Source: Actinomycetes bacterium (GTDB taxonomy: Bacteria > Actinomycetota > Actinomycetes > Actinomycetales > Cellulomonadaceae). Taken from it: 6,694 nt of DNA. Below the pieces are notes generated by a model. The model had not been told where the DNA came from and did no database searches. It worked only from the letters and a program-made list of their open reading frames with translations. The stretch spans positions 1-6,694 of the forward strand of contig JAEYXM010000262.1 of NCBI GenBank assembly GCA_023428465.1. Direction: 5' to 3'. Positions within the stretch are counted from its first letter, which is position 1. Every line of letters starts with the position of its first letter. Of the stretch, positions 1 through 4,768 are shown one piece after another. The translations under genes and the position numbers were made by a program.

Positions 1-1
1 G

Positions 2-70
2 CGCCTGCGCGGGCGATCCTCGGGCGATCGCCGGGTCGCCAAGCGCCCCGAGCTGCGCCCGGTGCCCTGA
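2..70 (+). CDS. C-terminal end of a rightward gene, product unknown (partial)
   Basis: An open frame enters from the left edge and ends at TGA 68-70, giving 22 residues rich in Arg and ending RPELRPVP. Third codon positions are nearly all G or C, which fits a real coding frame in this genome. The stop lies 20 bases before the stop of the convergent minus-strand gene, a normal arrangement for two converging genes. The basic tail could be a cytoplasmic end of a membrane protein or a nucleic-acid-binding tail, but too little is present to name a family. The frame could also be chance. Confidence 0.4.
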   Translation, partial: RLRGRSSGDRRVAKRPELRPVP

Positions 71-85
71 CGGTCCTGCCGACCC

Positions 86-104
86 CCCGCTCACCAGGAG
101 CGGG
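86..104. terminator. Short hairpin between convergent genes
   Basis: CCCGCTC (86-92) pairs perfectly with GAGCGGG (98-104) around a 5-base loop. It starts 15 bases after the plus-strand stop and overlaps the last codons of the minus-strand gene. There is no T-tract. It could help end transcription of the rightward gene, but a 7-bp GC stem is not rare in such DNA. Confidence 0.3.
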
Positions 105-1173
105 CGCAGATCCCCACGGTGCGGCTCTCCGAGGCGCGCACCACGCCCTGCCACAGGTTCGACAGCTGGTAGCTGGTCGACGAGGGTGACAGCGTCGGCG
201 AGAAGCTGACGATGTTGCCCCAGCTTCCGGCCTCCGGTTGCAGCGCGTCGACGGTGCGCCCGGCGGCCTGGATCCGCTGGAACGCCGGCGTCATGTCGAT
301 CTGTGCCCGCCAGCCGAAGTAGAACTGGGACGACCCGTTGCCGGTGATGGTGGCCCGTACGCATGCCTGCGTGTCGGTCCACTCGCCCTGGGAGTACGTC
401 ACCGTGTAGGCGCTCGGGACGTCGGGCGGGTTCGGCAGGCCGTAGTGGCAGACGGTGAAGGTCCGCACGGTCCCGGCGGCCAGGTTGCCCCAGCCGTTGT
501 TGCTGCCCTGGATCACGAGCACGTCGGCGGGGTCCGTCGCCGTCGGCGCGACGAAGTGGACCTGGCCGCCGAGCTGGAAGCCCGTCGTCGTGCCGTAGAA
601 CGGCGCCTCGTTCACGTTGAGGTACACGCGCCACCAGCTCGTCGACGCGGTGTTGGTCGTGACCGAGACGGCCGCGCACGCCTGGTTGTTGTTCTGCACG
701 GTCCAGGTGATGCCGGTGATGACGGTCTGCGGGTTGCCCGGCACGATCGGCCCGGACGTGGGCGGCTCCGGCGGGACGTACGACCAGGTGGTCGGCAGGC
801 CCCAGCTGCTGACGGTCGCGGCGACCGTGGTGTCCACCGTCGGGACGTAGCTGCCGGCGAGGTGCACGATGACGCTGCCCGACGCCGGCGCCTGGGCGGT
901 GCCCTCGACGACGGTCCCGCCGCTGTTCACGGCGATGTGCAGGGTGCGGCCCGCGCACGCGGCGGGGGCGGTGACGGTGACGGTGGAGACCGCCGTCGTC
1001 GGCGTGGGTGTGGTGGGCGTCGTGGCGGCGAGCGTGCCGGGGCAGGGGTGCCCGGCCGAGGTCGTCGTGAGCGACGCACCACGCAGGTCGAGGTGGGCGG
1101 CGCTGGCGTACGAGGCGGTGGCGAGGACCACGACGAGGCCGATCGCGGCGAACCCGGCGTACCTGCGCCGCAT
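91..1173 (-). CDS. Secreted protein: pilin-like N-terminal domain plus two CBM2-like domains
   Basis: This is a 360-residue exported protein, third in the SipW-type locus. The ATG has a strong ribosome site (AGGAGG, 1183-1188, 9 bases away). Residues 1-26 are a signal region: MRRR, a hydrophobic stretch, then ASAA. Residues 27-125 form a Thr/Val-rich domain with C44 and C73 that resembles the mature small protein encoded at 1891-2280. A Pro-rich linker (131-148) follows. Two related repeats then run at about 151-245 (C166, C242) and 255-358 (C271, C356). Each has a Cys near the first strands, Trp/Tyr/Phe-rich strands, and a final strand ending in Cys; W-G-N-L-A-A-G-T (228-235) resembles the end of carbohydrate-binding module family 2. 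The CBM2 link is a fold-level guess; cellulose or chitin binding is possible but the sugar-binding aromatic face is not verified. There is no LPXTG motif, no C-terminal membrane anchor and no catalytic domain in view. An adhesin-like role is inferred. Confidence 0.85.
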   Translation of the reverse strand: MRRRYAGFAAIGLVVVLATASYASAAHLDLRGASLTTTSAGHPCPGTLAATTPTTPTPTTAVSTVTVTAPAACAGRTLHIAVNSGGTVVEGTAQAPASGSVIVHLAGSYVPTVDTTVAATVSSWGLPTTWSYVPPEPPTSGPIVPGNPQTVITGITWTVQNNNQACAAVSVTTNTASTSWWRVYLNVNEAPFYGTTTGFQLGGQVHFVAPTATDPADVLVIQGSNNGWGNLAAGTVRTFTVCHYGLPNPPDVPSAYTVTYSQGEWTDTQACVRATITGNGSSQFYFGWRAQIDMTPAFQRIQAAGRTVDALQPEAGSWGNIVSFSPTLSPSSTSYQLSNLWQGVVRASESRTVGICARSW

Positions 1174-1201
1174 CGTCGTCCACCTCCTCGTCTCGTGTCG
1201 T

Positions 1202-1218
1202 CCGCGCGCTGCGCGCGG
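1202..1218. repeat. 7-bp inverted repeat in the leader of the CBM2-like gene
   Basis: CCGCGCG (1202-1208) and CGCGCGG (1212-1218) form a perfect stem with a 3-base loop. It lies in the 93-base gap between the signal peptidase gene and the CBM2-like gene, about 14 bases upstream of the AGGAGG ribosome site. It may shape mRNA stability or the relative expression of the last gene. It is made of simple CG alternation, so chance is possible. Confidence 0.35.
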
Positions 1219-1248
1219 TGCTCGGTCCCCACAGTGTGCGGGGATCCT

Positions 1249-1265
1249 GGCGGGCGGGGCCCGCC
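1249..1265. repeat. 7-bp inverted repeat directly after the signal peptidase stop
   Basis: GGCGGGC (1249-1255) and GCCCGCC (1259-1265) pair around a 3-base loop, beginning one base after the minus-strand stop codon (1267-1269). There is no T-tract. It could partly terminate transcription before the CBM2-like gene, or protect the 3' end of a processed upstream mRNA. Either way it could make the third gene less abundant than the first two. Confidence 0.4.
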
Positions 1266-1266
1266 G

Positions 1267-1866
1267 TCAGTGGGTCGGTACCTGCTCGGTGACCTGCTCG
1301 TCGATCTGCTCGGTCTCCGGGTCGGGCACCTCCGGCTCGCCGTCCTCGGTGTCGTCGTCGGCGTCCTTCGCCCTCCCCGGCCACACGACCACGGCGAGCG
1401 CGACGATGAGCAGGGAGATCCAGGTGAGCGGGCTGACGAGGATCGCGGCGACCTTCCCGACGTGCGGGAGGTGCAGGACGGCCGAACCCAGGATCCGCTC
1501 GTTCGTGGGCTGCCACGGGTCCAGGAAGTCGTTGTTGTCGCCCTGGATGAGCCAGCCCTGCGTCTCGTCCCCACCGACGATGCGGTGGATGACCCGTGCG
1601 CCGCCGACGGCCGGAGGGTTGTAGACGACCACGTCGCCCACCTCCGGCTCGCCGCACCGGCTGACCACCAGGTCACCCGTGTAGTACGTCGGCTCCATGG
1701 ACTGCCCGGAGACGATGGTCAGGGTCGTGCACCCGCCGAGCGACGACGGCCAGAGGAACCAGCCGACGCCGACAGCCACACCGATCCAGACGATCGTGGT
1801 GAGCGCTCCGAGCGCCCGGCGCCACGGGGTGGCGCCGGGCTGCTCGGATCTCTCCCGCACAGCCAT
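1267..1866 (-). CDS. SipW-type signal peptidase I (Ser/His type)
   Basis: This 199-residue membrane peptidase removes signal peptides from exported proteins at the outer face of the membrane. TM1 is at about 18-40. The catalytic Ser56 lies in S-G-Q-S-M-E-P-T (53-60). His94 in R-V-I-H-R stands where LepB-type enzymes have Lys, marking the archaeal/ER/SipW class. The Asp box is G-D-N-N-D (109-113). TM2 is at about 139-163, and an acidic tail (168-199) follows, probably cytoplasmic. All boxes are present, so the enzyme should be active. The gene begins 24 bases after the pilin-like gene and is very likely in the same transcript. No clear ribosome site precedes the ATG, so translation may depend on ribosomes finishing the upstream gene. 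In Bacillus, SipW processes TasA and TapA, matrix-fibre proteins; by analogy the two flanking secreted proteins are the likely substrates. Confidence 0.93.
   Translation of the reverse strand: MAVRERSEQPGATPWRRALGALTTIVWIGVAVGVGWFLWPSSLGGCTTLTIVSGQSMEPTYYTGDLVVSRCGEPEVGDVVVYNPPAVGGARVIHRIVGGDETQGWLIQGDNNDFLDPWQPTNERILGSAVLHLPHVGKVAAILVSPLTWISLLIVALAVVVWPGRAKDADDDTEDGEPEVPDPETEQIDEQVTEQVPTH
1282..1317 (-). repeat. Three 12-base tandem units in the signal peptidase tail
   Basis: CTGCTCGGTGAC (1282-1293), CTGCTCGTCGAT (1294-1305) and CTGCTCGGTCTC (1306-1317) are in-frame 12-base units. On the minus strand they encode the repeated tetrapeptide pattern (T/D)-E-Q-(V/I) in the acidic C-terminal tail of the signal peptidase, consistent with slippage-type expansion in a loosely constrained tail. 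Confidence 0.6.
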
Positions 1867-1890
1867 CAGGTCGAGACGCGCTCAGGCCGT

Positions 1891-2280
1891 TCAGCCGGCG
1901 ATGACGACCGTGACGTTCTGGATGCTCGTGGCCGGGACGGTGATGCCCGTGAGCGTCGTCGAACCACCGGTCGCGATGGTGCCGGTCAGCTCGCCCAGGC
2001 TCGCGCCCGCGGCGTCGGCCACGGTCACGCGGACGGCGAGGCCGTCGCAGGCCTCGGCGACGCCGTTCAGGGTCACGCCGGTCGTGTTGTACGCGTTGGT
2101 GGCGTAGGCGTTGGTGTACGCCACGGCGATGCCGTCGGTGTCGCACGACGCGACGACCCGCGTGCCGGCGCCGAGCGAGGCGCTGTTGACGGTGAGCTGA
2201 GCAGCGGACGCGAGCGTGAGACCGGCGACGCCGACGACGGCGAGCGCGACAGCGGCGGACTTGCGGCGAATCGAGGCCAT
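1891..2280 (-). CDS. Small pilin-like secreted protein, likely SipW-type substrate
   Basis: This is the first gene of the locus, 129 residues. The ATG at 2280 was chosen over a longer frame reaching 2427 because it has AAGGA 7 bases upstream and opens with a proper signal sequence: MASIRRK, a hydrophobic run to about residue 23, then ASAA (24-27). Cleavage after A26 is predicted. The mature protein starts Q-L-T-V-N-S-A-S-L and has just two Cys (C46, C78), a Tyr/Asn/Thr-rich stretch (55-68) and short beta-rich segments ending in a valine-rich strand (N-V-T-V-V-I-A-G). It has no TM after the signal, no LPXTG, no lipobox. This looks like the small 'alternate signal peptide' / SipW-dependent proteins of Actinobacteria; I recognise the style, not a named family. 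Its position just upstream of the peptidase fits a major, abundantly made substrate that may polymerise or coat the cell. Polymerisation is inference. Confidence 0.85.
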   Translation of the reverse strand: MASIRRKSAAVALAVVGVAGLTLASAAQLTVNSASLGAGTRVVASCDTDGIAVAYTNAYATNAYNTTGVTLNGVAEACDGLAVRVTVADAAGASLGELTGTIATGGSTTLTGITVPATSIQNVTVVIAG

Positions 2281-2287
2281 GGGGGTG

Positions 2288-2292
2288 TCCTT
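2288..2292 (-). promoter_or_regulatory. Ribosome binding site of the pilin-like gene
   Basis: AAGGA on the minus strand lies 7 bases before the ATG at 2280. It decides the start in favour of the 129-residue product over the longer upstream frame. Confidence 0.8.
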
Positions 2293-2303
2293 ACGGGTCG
2301 GGT

Positions 2304-2323
2304 GCGGGCACAGCGGTGCCCGC
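2304..2323 (-). promoter_or_regulatory. 8-bp hairpin in the 5' leader of the pilin-like gene
   Basis: GCGGGCAC (2304-2311) and GTGCCCGC (2316-2323) form a perfect 8-bp stem with a 4-base loop. It ends 11 bases before the AAGGA site. Leader hairpins of this kind can stabilise abundant mRNAs; here the role is inferred only. Confidence 0.5.
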
Positions 2324-2445
2324 GTCGGGGGGAGAGGCGCCGGTGGGGGCCGGCGGCCCGGGTCGGTTCCGTGGGGGCGGAGGTCCGTTTCGGGCGATCC
2401 CCAGTGTGCGGCAAACGCGAGAGACAAAACGGGCGCCGTTCGGGC

Positions 2446-2477
2446 TTCACCCGCAGTTCAGCGCGCTTTTCACCCGC
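2446..2477. repeat. Direct repeat TTCACCCGC, two copies
   Basis: Two identical 9-base copies (2446-2454 and 2469-2477) start 23 bases apart, close to two helical turns. They lie about 165-200 bases upstream of the pilin-like start and could bind a dimeric or tandem regulator. No protein is assigned. Confidence 0.4.
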
Positions 2478-2503
2478 TCCGAGCCGTCCACAGGACTTGT
2501 GCC

Positions 2504-2517
2504 GTGACTGCGGTCAC
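2504..2517. promoter_or_regulatory. GTGA-N6-TCAC palindrome, CRP/GlxR-like site
   Basis: GTGACTGCGGTCAC matches the symmetric core of CRP-family sites (TGTGA-N6-TCACA) in all eight core bases, though the outer T and A are absent. CRP/GlxR-type proteins are broad regulators in Actinobacteria. It lies about 225 bases upstream of the pilin-like start. Its distance from any promoter is unknown. Confidence 0.4.
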
Positions 2518-2577
2518 TCGAATGGAACATCGCGGTGGCTGGGAGCGGGACCACCGTCCAGTTCCGCGGCGCAGTCC

Positions 2578-2605
2578 CGCGGCCACGACGGAATGCGTGG
2601 CCGCG
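2578..2605 (-). terminator. Hairpin terminator after the lipoprotein gene
   Basis: CGCGGCCACG (2578-2587) pairs perfectly over 10 bp with CGTGGCCGCG (2596-2605), loop of 8 bases. It begins 10 bases beyond the minus-strand stop at 2616. No T-tract follows, which is common among actinobacterial terminator-like hairpins. It would separate the lipoprotein transcript from the SipW-type locus. Confidence 0.65.
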
Positions 2606-2615
2606 CCCGACCCGG

Positions 2616-3710
2616 TCAGCCGCGGCTGGAGATGGCTGCGACGTACGCGTCGAGCTCCGCCTGGTGCATGTCGTAGAACTCCTGCTGCATCGCCAGGTTC
2701 ACCTCGTTGAAGACGTCCTGGTAGCTGACCTCCGCGCGACAGGTGAGGTCCGCCACGGCGGTCGCGATCTCGTCGGCCGCGAGCGCGGACATCTGGGTCT
2801 CGAACGCCTGCTGGGCCGCGGCGCGGTCCTCGGCGGGCGCGTCCTCGCCGAGGGTGGCGAGCCCGCTCTCCTCCCAGATCGCGGTCGCCGCGTCGAGGAT
2901 GCCCAGCTGAGCGGCCTCCAGGTCCGCCAGGCCCGGGTAGCCGGCGTCCGCCATGCACGCGGACCAGTCGGCGACTGCCGCCGTGACGCGGGGATCGTTG
3001 CCGATCGCCTCCTCGAGCCGCACGATCTCGGCCTCGAGCTCCGCCCAGGCCCCGTCGTCGGGCACGTCACCGCCGCGGCCGACGTCGCCGTACACCTGGC
3101 TCTCGGCCCAGCCCCAGCACCCCAGCTGGTCCAGCGTCGGCTCCCACGACGACGCCTCCTCCTCGCTCGCGAACACCGGCGTCACGCCGCCGAGAGCCTC
3201 CATGTACGCGGTCCGCTCCGCGTCCGACATCGCTTCGACGTAGGCCTTGTTGAGGTCCTCGATCGCGCCGGGCTCCGCGGCCGGGCGCGCCACGCCGTCG
3301 CCGTCGGGGCTCGTGGTCATGCCGTAGCCGTACACCTCGGCGAACTCGAAGGTGGCCCGGTCGCCCGCGGTGGGCTCCCCGAACGACACGTCCGTGGCGT
3401 GGCGCGGGATGTCGGCGGCGGTCACCGACGTGTACTCGAAGCCATGGCCGGCCATGCACTCGGCGATCTTCTCGTCGTGCTGCACGAGCAGCACGGCGGC
3501 GGCCTCCTCCGCCGCCGCGTCGACCGAACCCTGCCACAGCTCGTCGATGATTCCCGTCGCCACGGGCGCCAGCTCCGGCCGCGTCACCTCGTCGGGGCCG
3601 CCGTCGGCGTCGTCCTCCGGCACCTCGGCTCCGCCGCCGCCCGTGCAGGCGGCGAGGGCGAGGGCGAGGGTCGCGACGGCCACGGGGCCGACGATCCGGT
3701 GCGAGATCAC
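2616..3710 (-). CDS. Lipoprotein of unknown function with CM-x3-G-[F/Y] motifs
   Basis: This is a 364-residue predicted lipoprotein. The GTG start at 3710 is supported by GGAGGA 6 bases upstream and by a short signal peptide ending in the lipobox L-A-A-C (C22). The same frame stays open back through the tRNA, which cannot be coding. After a Gly/Asp-rich spacer, C-M-A-G-H-G-F-E-Y (85-93) begins the folded part, and a related C-M-A-D-A-G-Y occurs at 252-258. Two more Cys, at 198 (G-C-W-G-W) and 324, give four in the mature part, enough for two disulfides. Much of 140-360 is Ala/Glu-rich and probably helical. Such C-M-x3-G-F motifs recur in uncharacterised actinobacterial lipoproteins; no enzyme signature is seen. 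It is probably anchored on the outer face of the membrane. It starts 80 bases after the tRNA and ends in a hairpin, so it is probably a separate unit or a tRNA read-through. Confidence 0.88.
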   Translation of the reverse strand: MISHRIVGPVAVATLALALAACTGGGGAEVPEDDADGGPDEVTRPELAPVATGIIDELWQGSVDAAAEEAAAVLLVQHDEKIAECMAGHGFEYTSVTAADIPRHATDVSFGEPTAGDRATFEFAEVYGYGMTTSPDGDGVARPAAEPGAIEDLNKAYVEAMSDAERTAYMEALGGVTPVFASEEEASSWEPTLDQLGCWGWAESQVYGDVGRGGDVPDDGAWAELEAEIVRLEEAIGNDPRVTAAVADWSACMADAGYPGLADLEAAQLGILDAATAIWEESGLATLGEDAPAEDRAAAQQAFETQMSALAADEIATAVADLTCRAEVSYQDVFNEVNLAMQQEFYDMHQAELDAYVAAISSRG

Positions 3711-3716
3711 AGGGAG

Positions 3717-3722
3717 TCCTCC
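3717..3722 (-). promoter_or_regulatory. Ribosome binding site fixing the GTG start of the lipoprotein
   Basis: GGAGGA on the minus strand, 6 bases before the GTG at 3710. Together with the lipobox 22 codons in, it fixes the start. Confidence 0.75.
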
Positions 3723-3790
3723 AGAGGGCGACACTTGAGCGCACCAAAGCGTACAGGTCCGGCATATGTGGACAGACCCGTCTCGAGGAC

Positions 3791-3866
3791 TGGAGCCGCC
3801 TGTCGGAATCGAACCGACGACCGTCCGCTTACAAGGCGGGAGCTCTACCGACTGAGCTAAGGCGGC
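3791..3866 (-). tRNA. tRNA-Thr (anticodon UGU)
   Basis: A 76-base minus-strand cloverleaf. Acceptor GCCGCCT pairs with AGGCGGC; D-stem GCTC/GAGC with GGTA in the loop; anticodon loop CTTGTAA with TGT at positions 34-36; T-arm GTCGG-TTCGATT-CCGAC; discriminator T and an encoded CCA (3791-3793). The anticodon stem CCCGC/GCGGA has four pairs and a C27-A43 mismatch at its top. UGU reads threonine codon ACA, a rare codon in such GC-rich genes, and by wobble possibly ACG. Confidence 0.96.
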
Positions 3867-3868
3867 AC

Positions 3869-3900
3869 GATCCCCCGGCGGGCGGGCCCGCCGGGGGATC
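3869..3900 (-). terminator. Perfect 14-bp hairpin between the DsbA-like gene and the tRNA
   Basis: GATCCCCCGGCGGG (3869-3882) pairs perfectly with CCCGCCGGGGGATC (3887-3900) around a 4-base loop. It begins 28 bases after the DsbA-like stop and ends only 2 bases before the tRNA 5' end. No T-tract is present. By strength it looks like the terminator of the redox operon, but its contact with the tRNA suggests it could instead be part of the tRNA precursor leader. Confidence 0.7.
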
Positions 3901-3928
3901 CAGTGTGCCAGAGGCGCGACGCGACGGG

Positions 3929-4768
3929 TCAGCCCCGGGCGTCCTGGATCGCCTGGGCGAGCACGCCCTCCTGCGTCCAGTCGTACTTCTGGGTGTCGAG
4001 CTTGACGCCGTTCAGCAGGATGGTCGGCGTGCCGAGACCGCCGAGGTCCTTCGAGCCCTGGTCGGTCGCGGCCTTGACCCACGGCTGGTACGTCGCCGGG
4101 TCGTCCTCGCTGTCGCCCAGGTACTCACCCGAGGCGATCTTCGCAGCGACCTCCTCCGGCACGCCCGCGTCGCGGGCGATGTCGGCGATCTCGGCGTCCG
4201 ACAGGCCGACCGTGCCCTCCTGGGGCTGCGCGGCGAACAGGGCGTCCGTGAAGGCGACGAACGACTCGGGGGCCTCGGCCGCCGTGAGCACGGTCGCGGT
4301 CGCGGCGCGCGTGGAGTACCGCGACCCGGCCGACGCCCGGTCCAGGATGGAGACGGGGTGGTACTCGACGATGATCTCGCCGGCCTCCCGCAGCTCGGCC
4401 AGCGTGGCAGCGTTCAGCTGGTCGAACATCTGGCAGTAGGGGCAGATGAAGTCGGAGTAGATCGCGACGGTCACCGCGTCGTCGTCGGCGCCGTCGGTCA
4501 CGCCCGCGATGCCCTCGGGCCCGACCGGGATACCGCCCGACATCGTCGAGCCCTCCGGGCTCAGCTCGACGTCGGCCATCGCGGGCTGGTTCCCCGCCGC
4601 GATGATCATCGAGGCGACGACGACCACGACGACGAGCAGCGCCGCGCCCGCGCCGATCCACATGTTCCGCTGGCGGCGCGCCGTGCGGGCCTGCTCCTCC
4701 TTGAGCCGCTGCGCAGCCAGGCGGGCCTCCTCGCGGCGCTGGTTCTTCGTGAGTCTCTCGTCAGCCAT
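3929..4768 (-). CDS. Membrane-anchored DsbA-like thiol-disulfide oxidoreductase
   Basis: This 279-residue protein has a charged cytoplasmic N-terminus (1-35, Arg/Glu/Lys-rich), one TM (36-58) and an extracellular thioredoxin/DsbA-type domain. The active site is C109-P-Y-C112 in the segment Y-S-D-F-I-C-P-Y-C, typical of DsbA-like 'thioredoxin_4' proteins. The cis-Pro loop is G-T-P-T (246-249), and a helical insert (about 140-235) lies between them. It should exchange disulfides with exported proteins outside the membrane; the CPYC pair and layout favour oxidation or isomerisation over reduction, but this is not settled by sequence. The ATG has AAGGAAG close upstream and overlaps the TGA of the MauE-like gene as TGATG, so translation is coupled. 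The MauE-like partner probably recycles its active site. Substrates may include the Cys-paired secreted proteins and lipoprotein encoded nearby. Confidence 0.92.
   Translation of the reverse strand: MADERLTKNQRREEARLAAQRLKEEQARTARRQRNMWIGAGAALLVVVVVVASMIIAAGNQPAMADVELSPEGSTMSGGIPVGPEGIAGVTDGADDDAVTVAIYSDFICPYCQMFDQLNAATLAELREAGEIIVEYHPVSILDRASAGSRYSTRAATATVLTAAEAPESFVAFTDALFAAQPQEGTVGLSDAEIADIARDAGVPEEVAAKIASGEYLGDSEDDPATYQPWVKAATDQGSKDLGGLGTPTILLNGVKLDTQKYDWTQEGVLAQAIQDARG

Larger units (their letters stand above)
2281..2615. other. 335-base intergenic region upstream of the SipW-type locus
   Basis: No convincing gene is present; long frames crossing here are GC-bias shadows. On the minus strand this must hold the promoter and leader of the pilin-like gene and the 3' end of the lipoprotein gene. 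It contains a 5' UTR hairpin (2304-2323), a run with more A/T (about 2411-2475), two TTCACCCGC repeats (2446-2454, 2469-2477), a GTGA-N6-TCAC palindrome (2504-2517), a TGGGAGCG half-site (2540-2547) and a terminator-like hairpin (2578-2605). I could not assign a confident -35/-10 pair. Confidence 0.6.

Noticed and set aside
10..32. Direct repeat CGGGCGATC at 10-18 and 21-29 with a GCGATCGC palindrome
   Set aside because: Falls in the likely coding end of the left-edge gene and is too short to separate from GC-rich coding sequence.
1891..2427. Longer 178-codon version of the pilin-like protein
   Set aside because: The extra N-terminus is Pro/Arg-rich and would bury the signal peptide; the ATG at 2280 has a ribosome site and a proper signal start.
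238..2676. 812-codon plus-strand open frame across the SipW-type locus
   Set aside because: It lies antisense to three well-supported genes and two intergenic gaps and is Arg/Gly/Asp-rich, as expected from GC-biased shadow frames. It has no recognisable domain.
2616..4082. 488-codon minus-strand frame as one protein
   Set aside because: Its upstream part is the translation of the tRNA and of the hairpin and DsbA-like gene end. The lipobox and ribosome site place the true start at GTG 3710.
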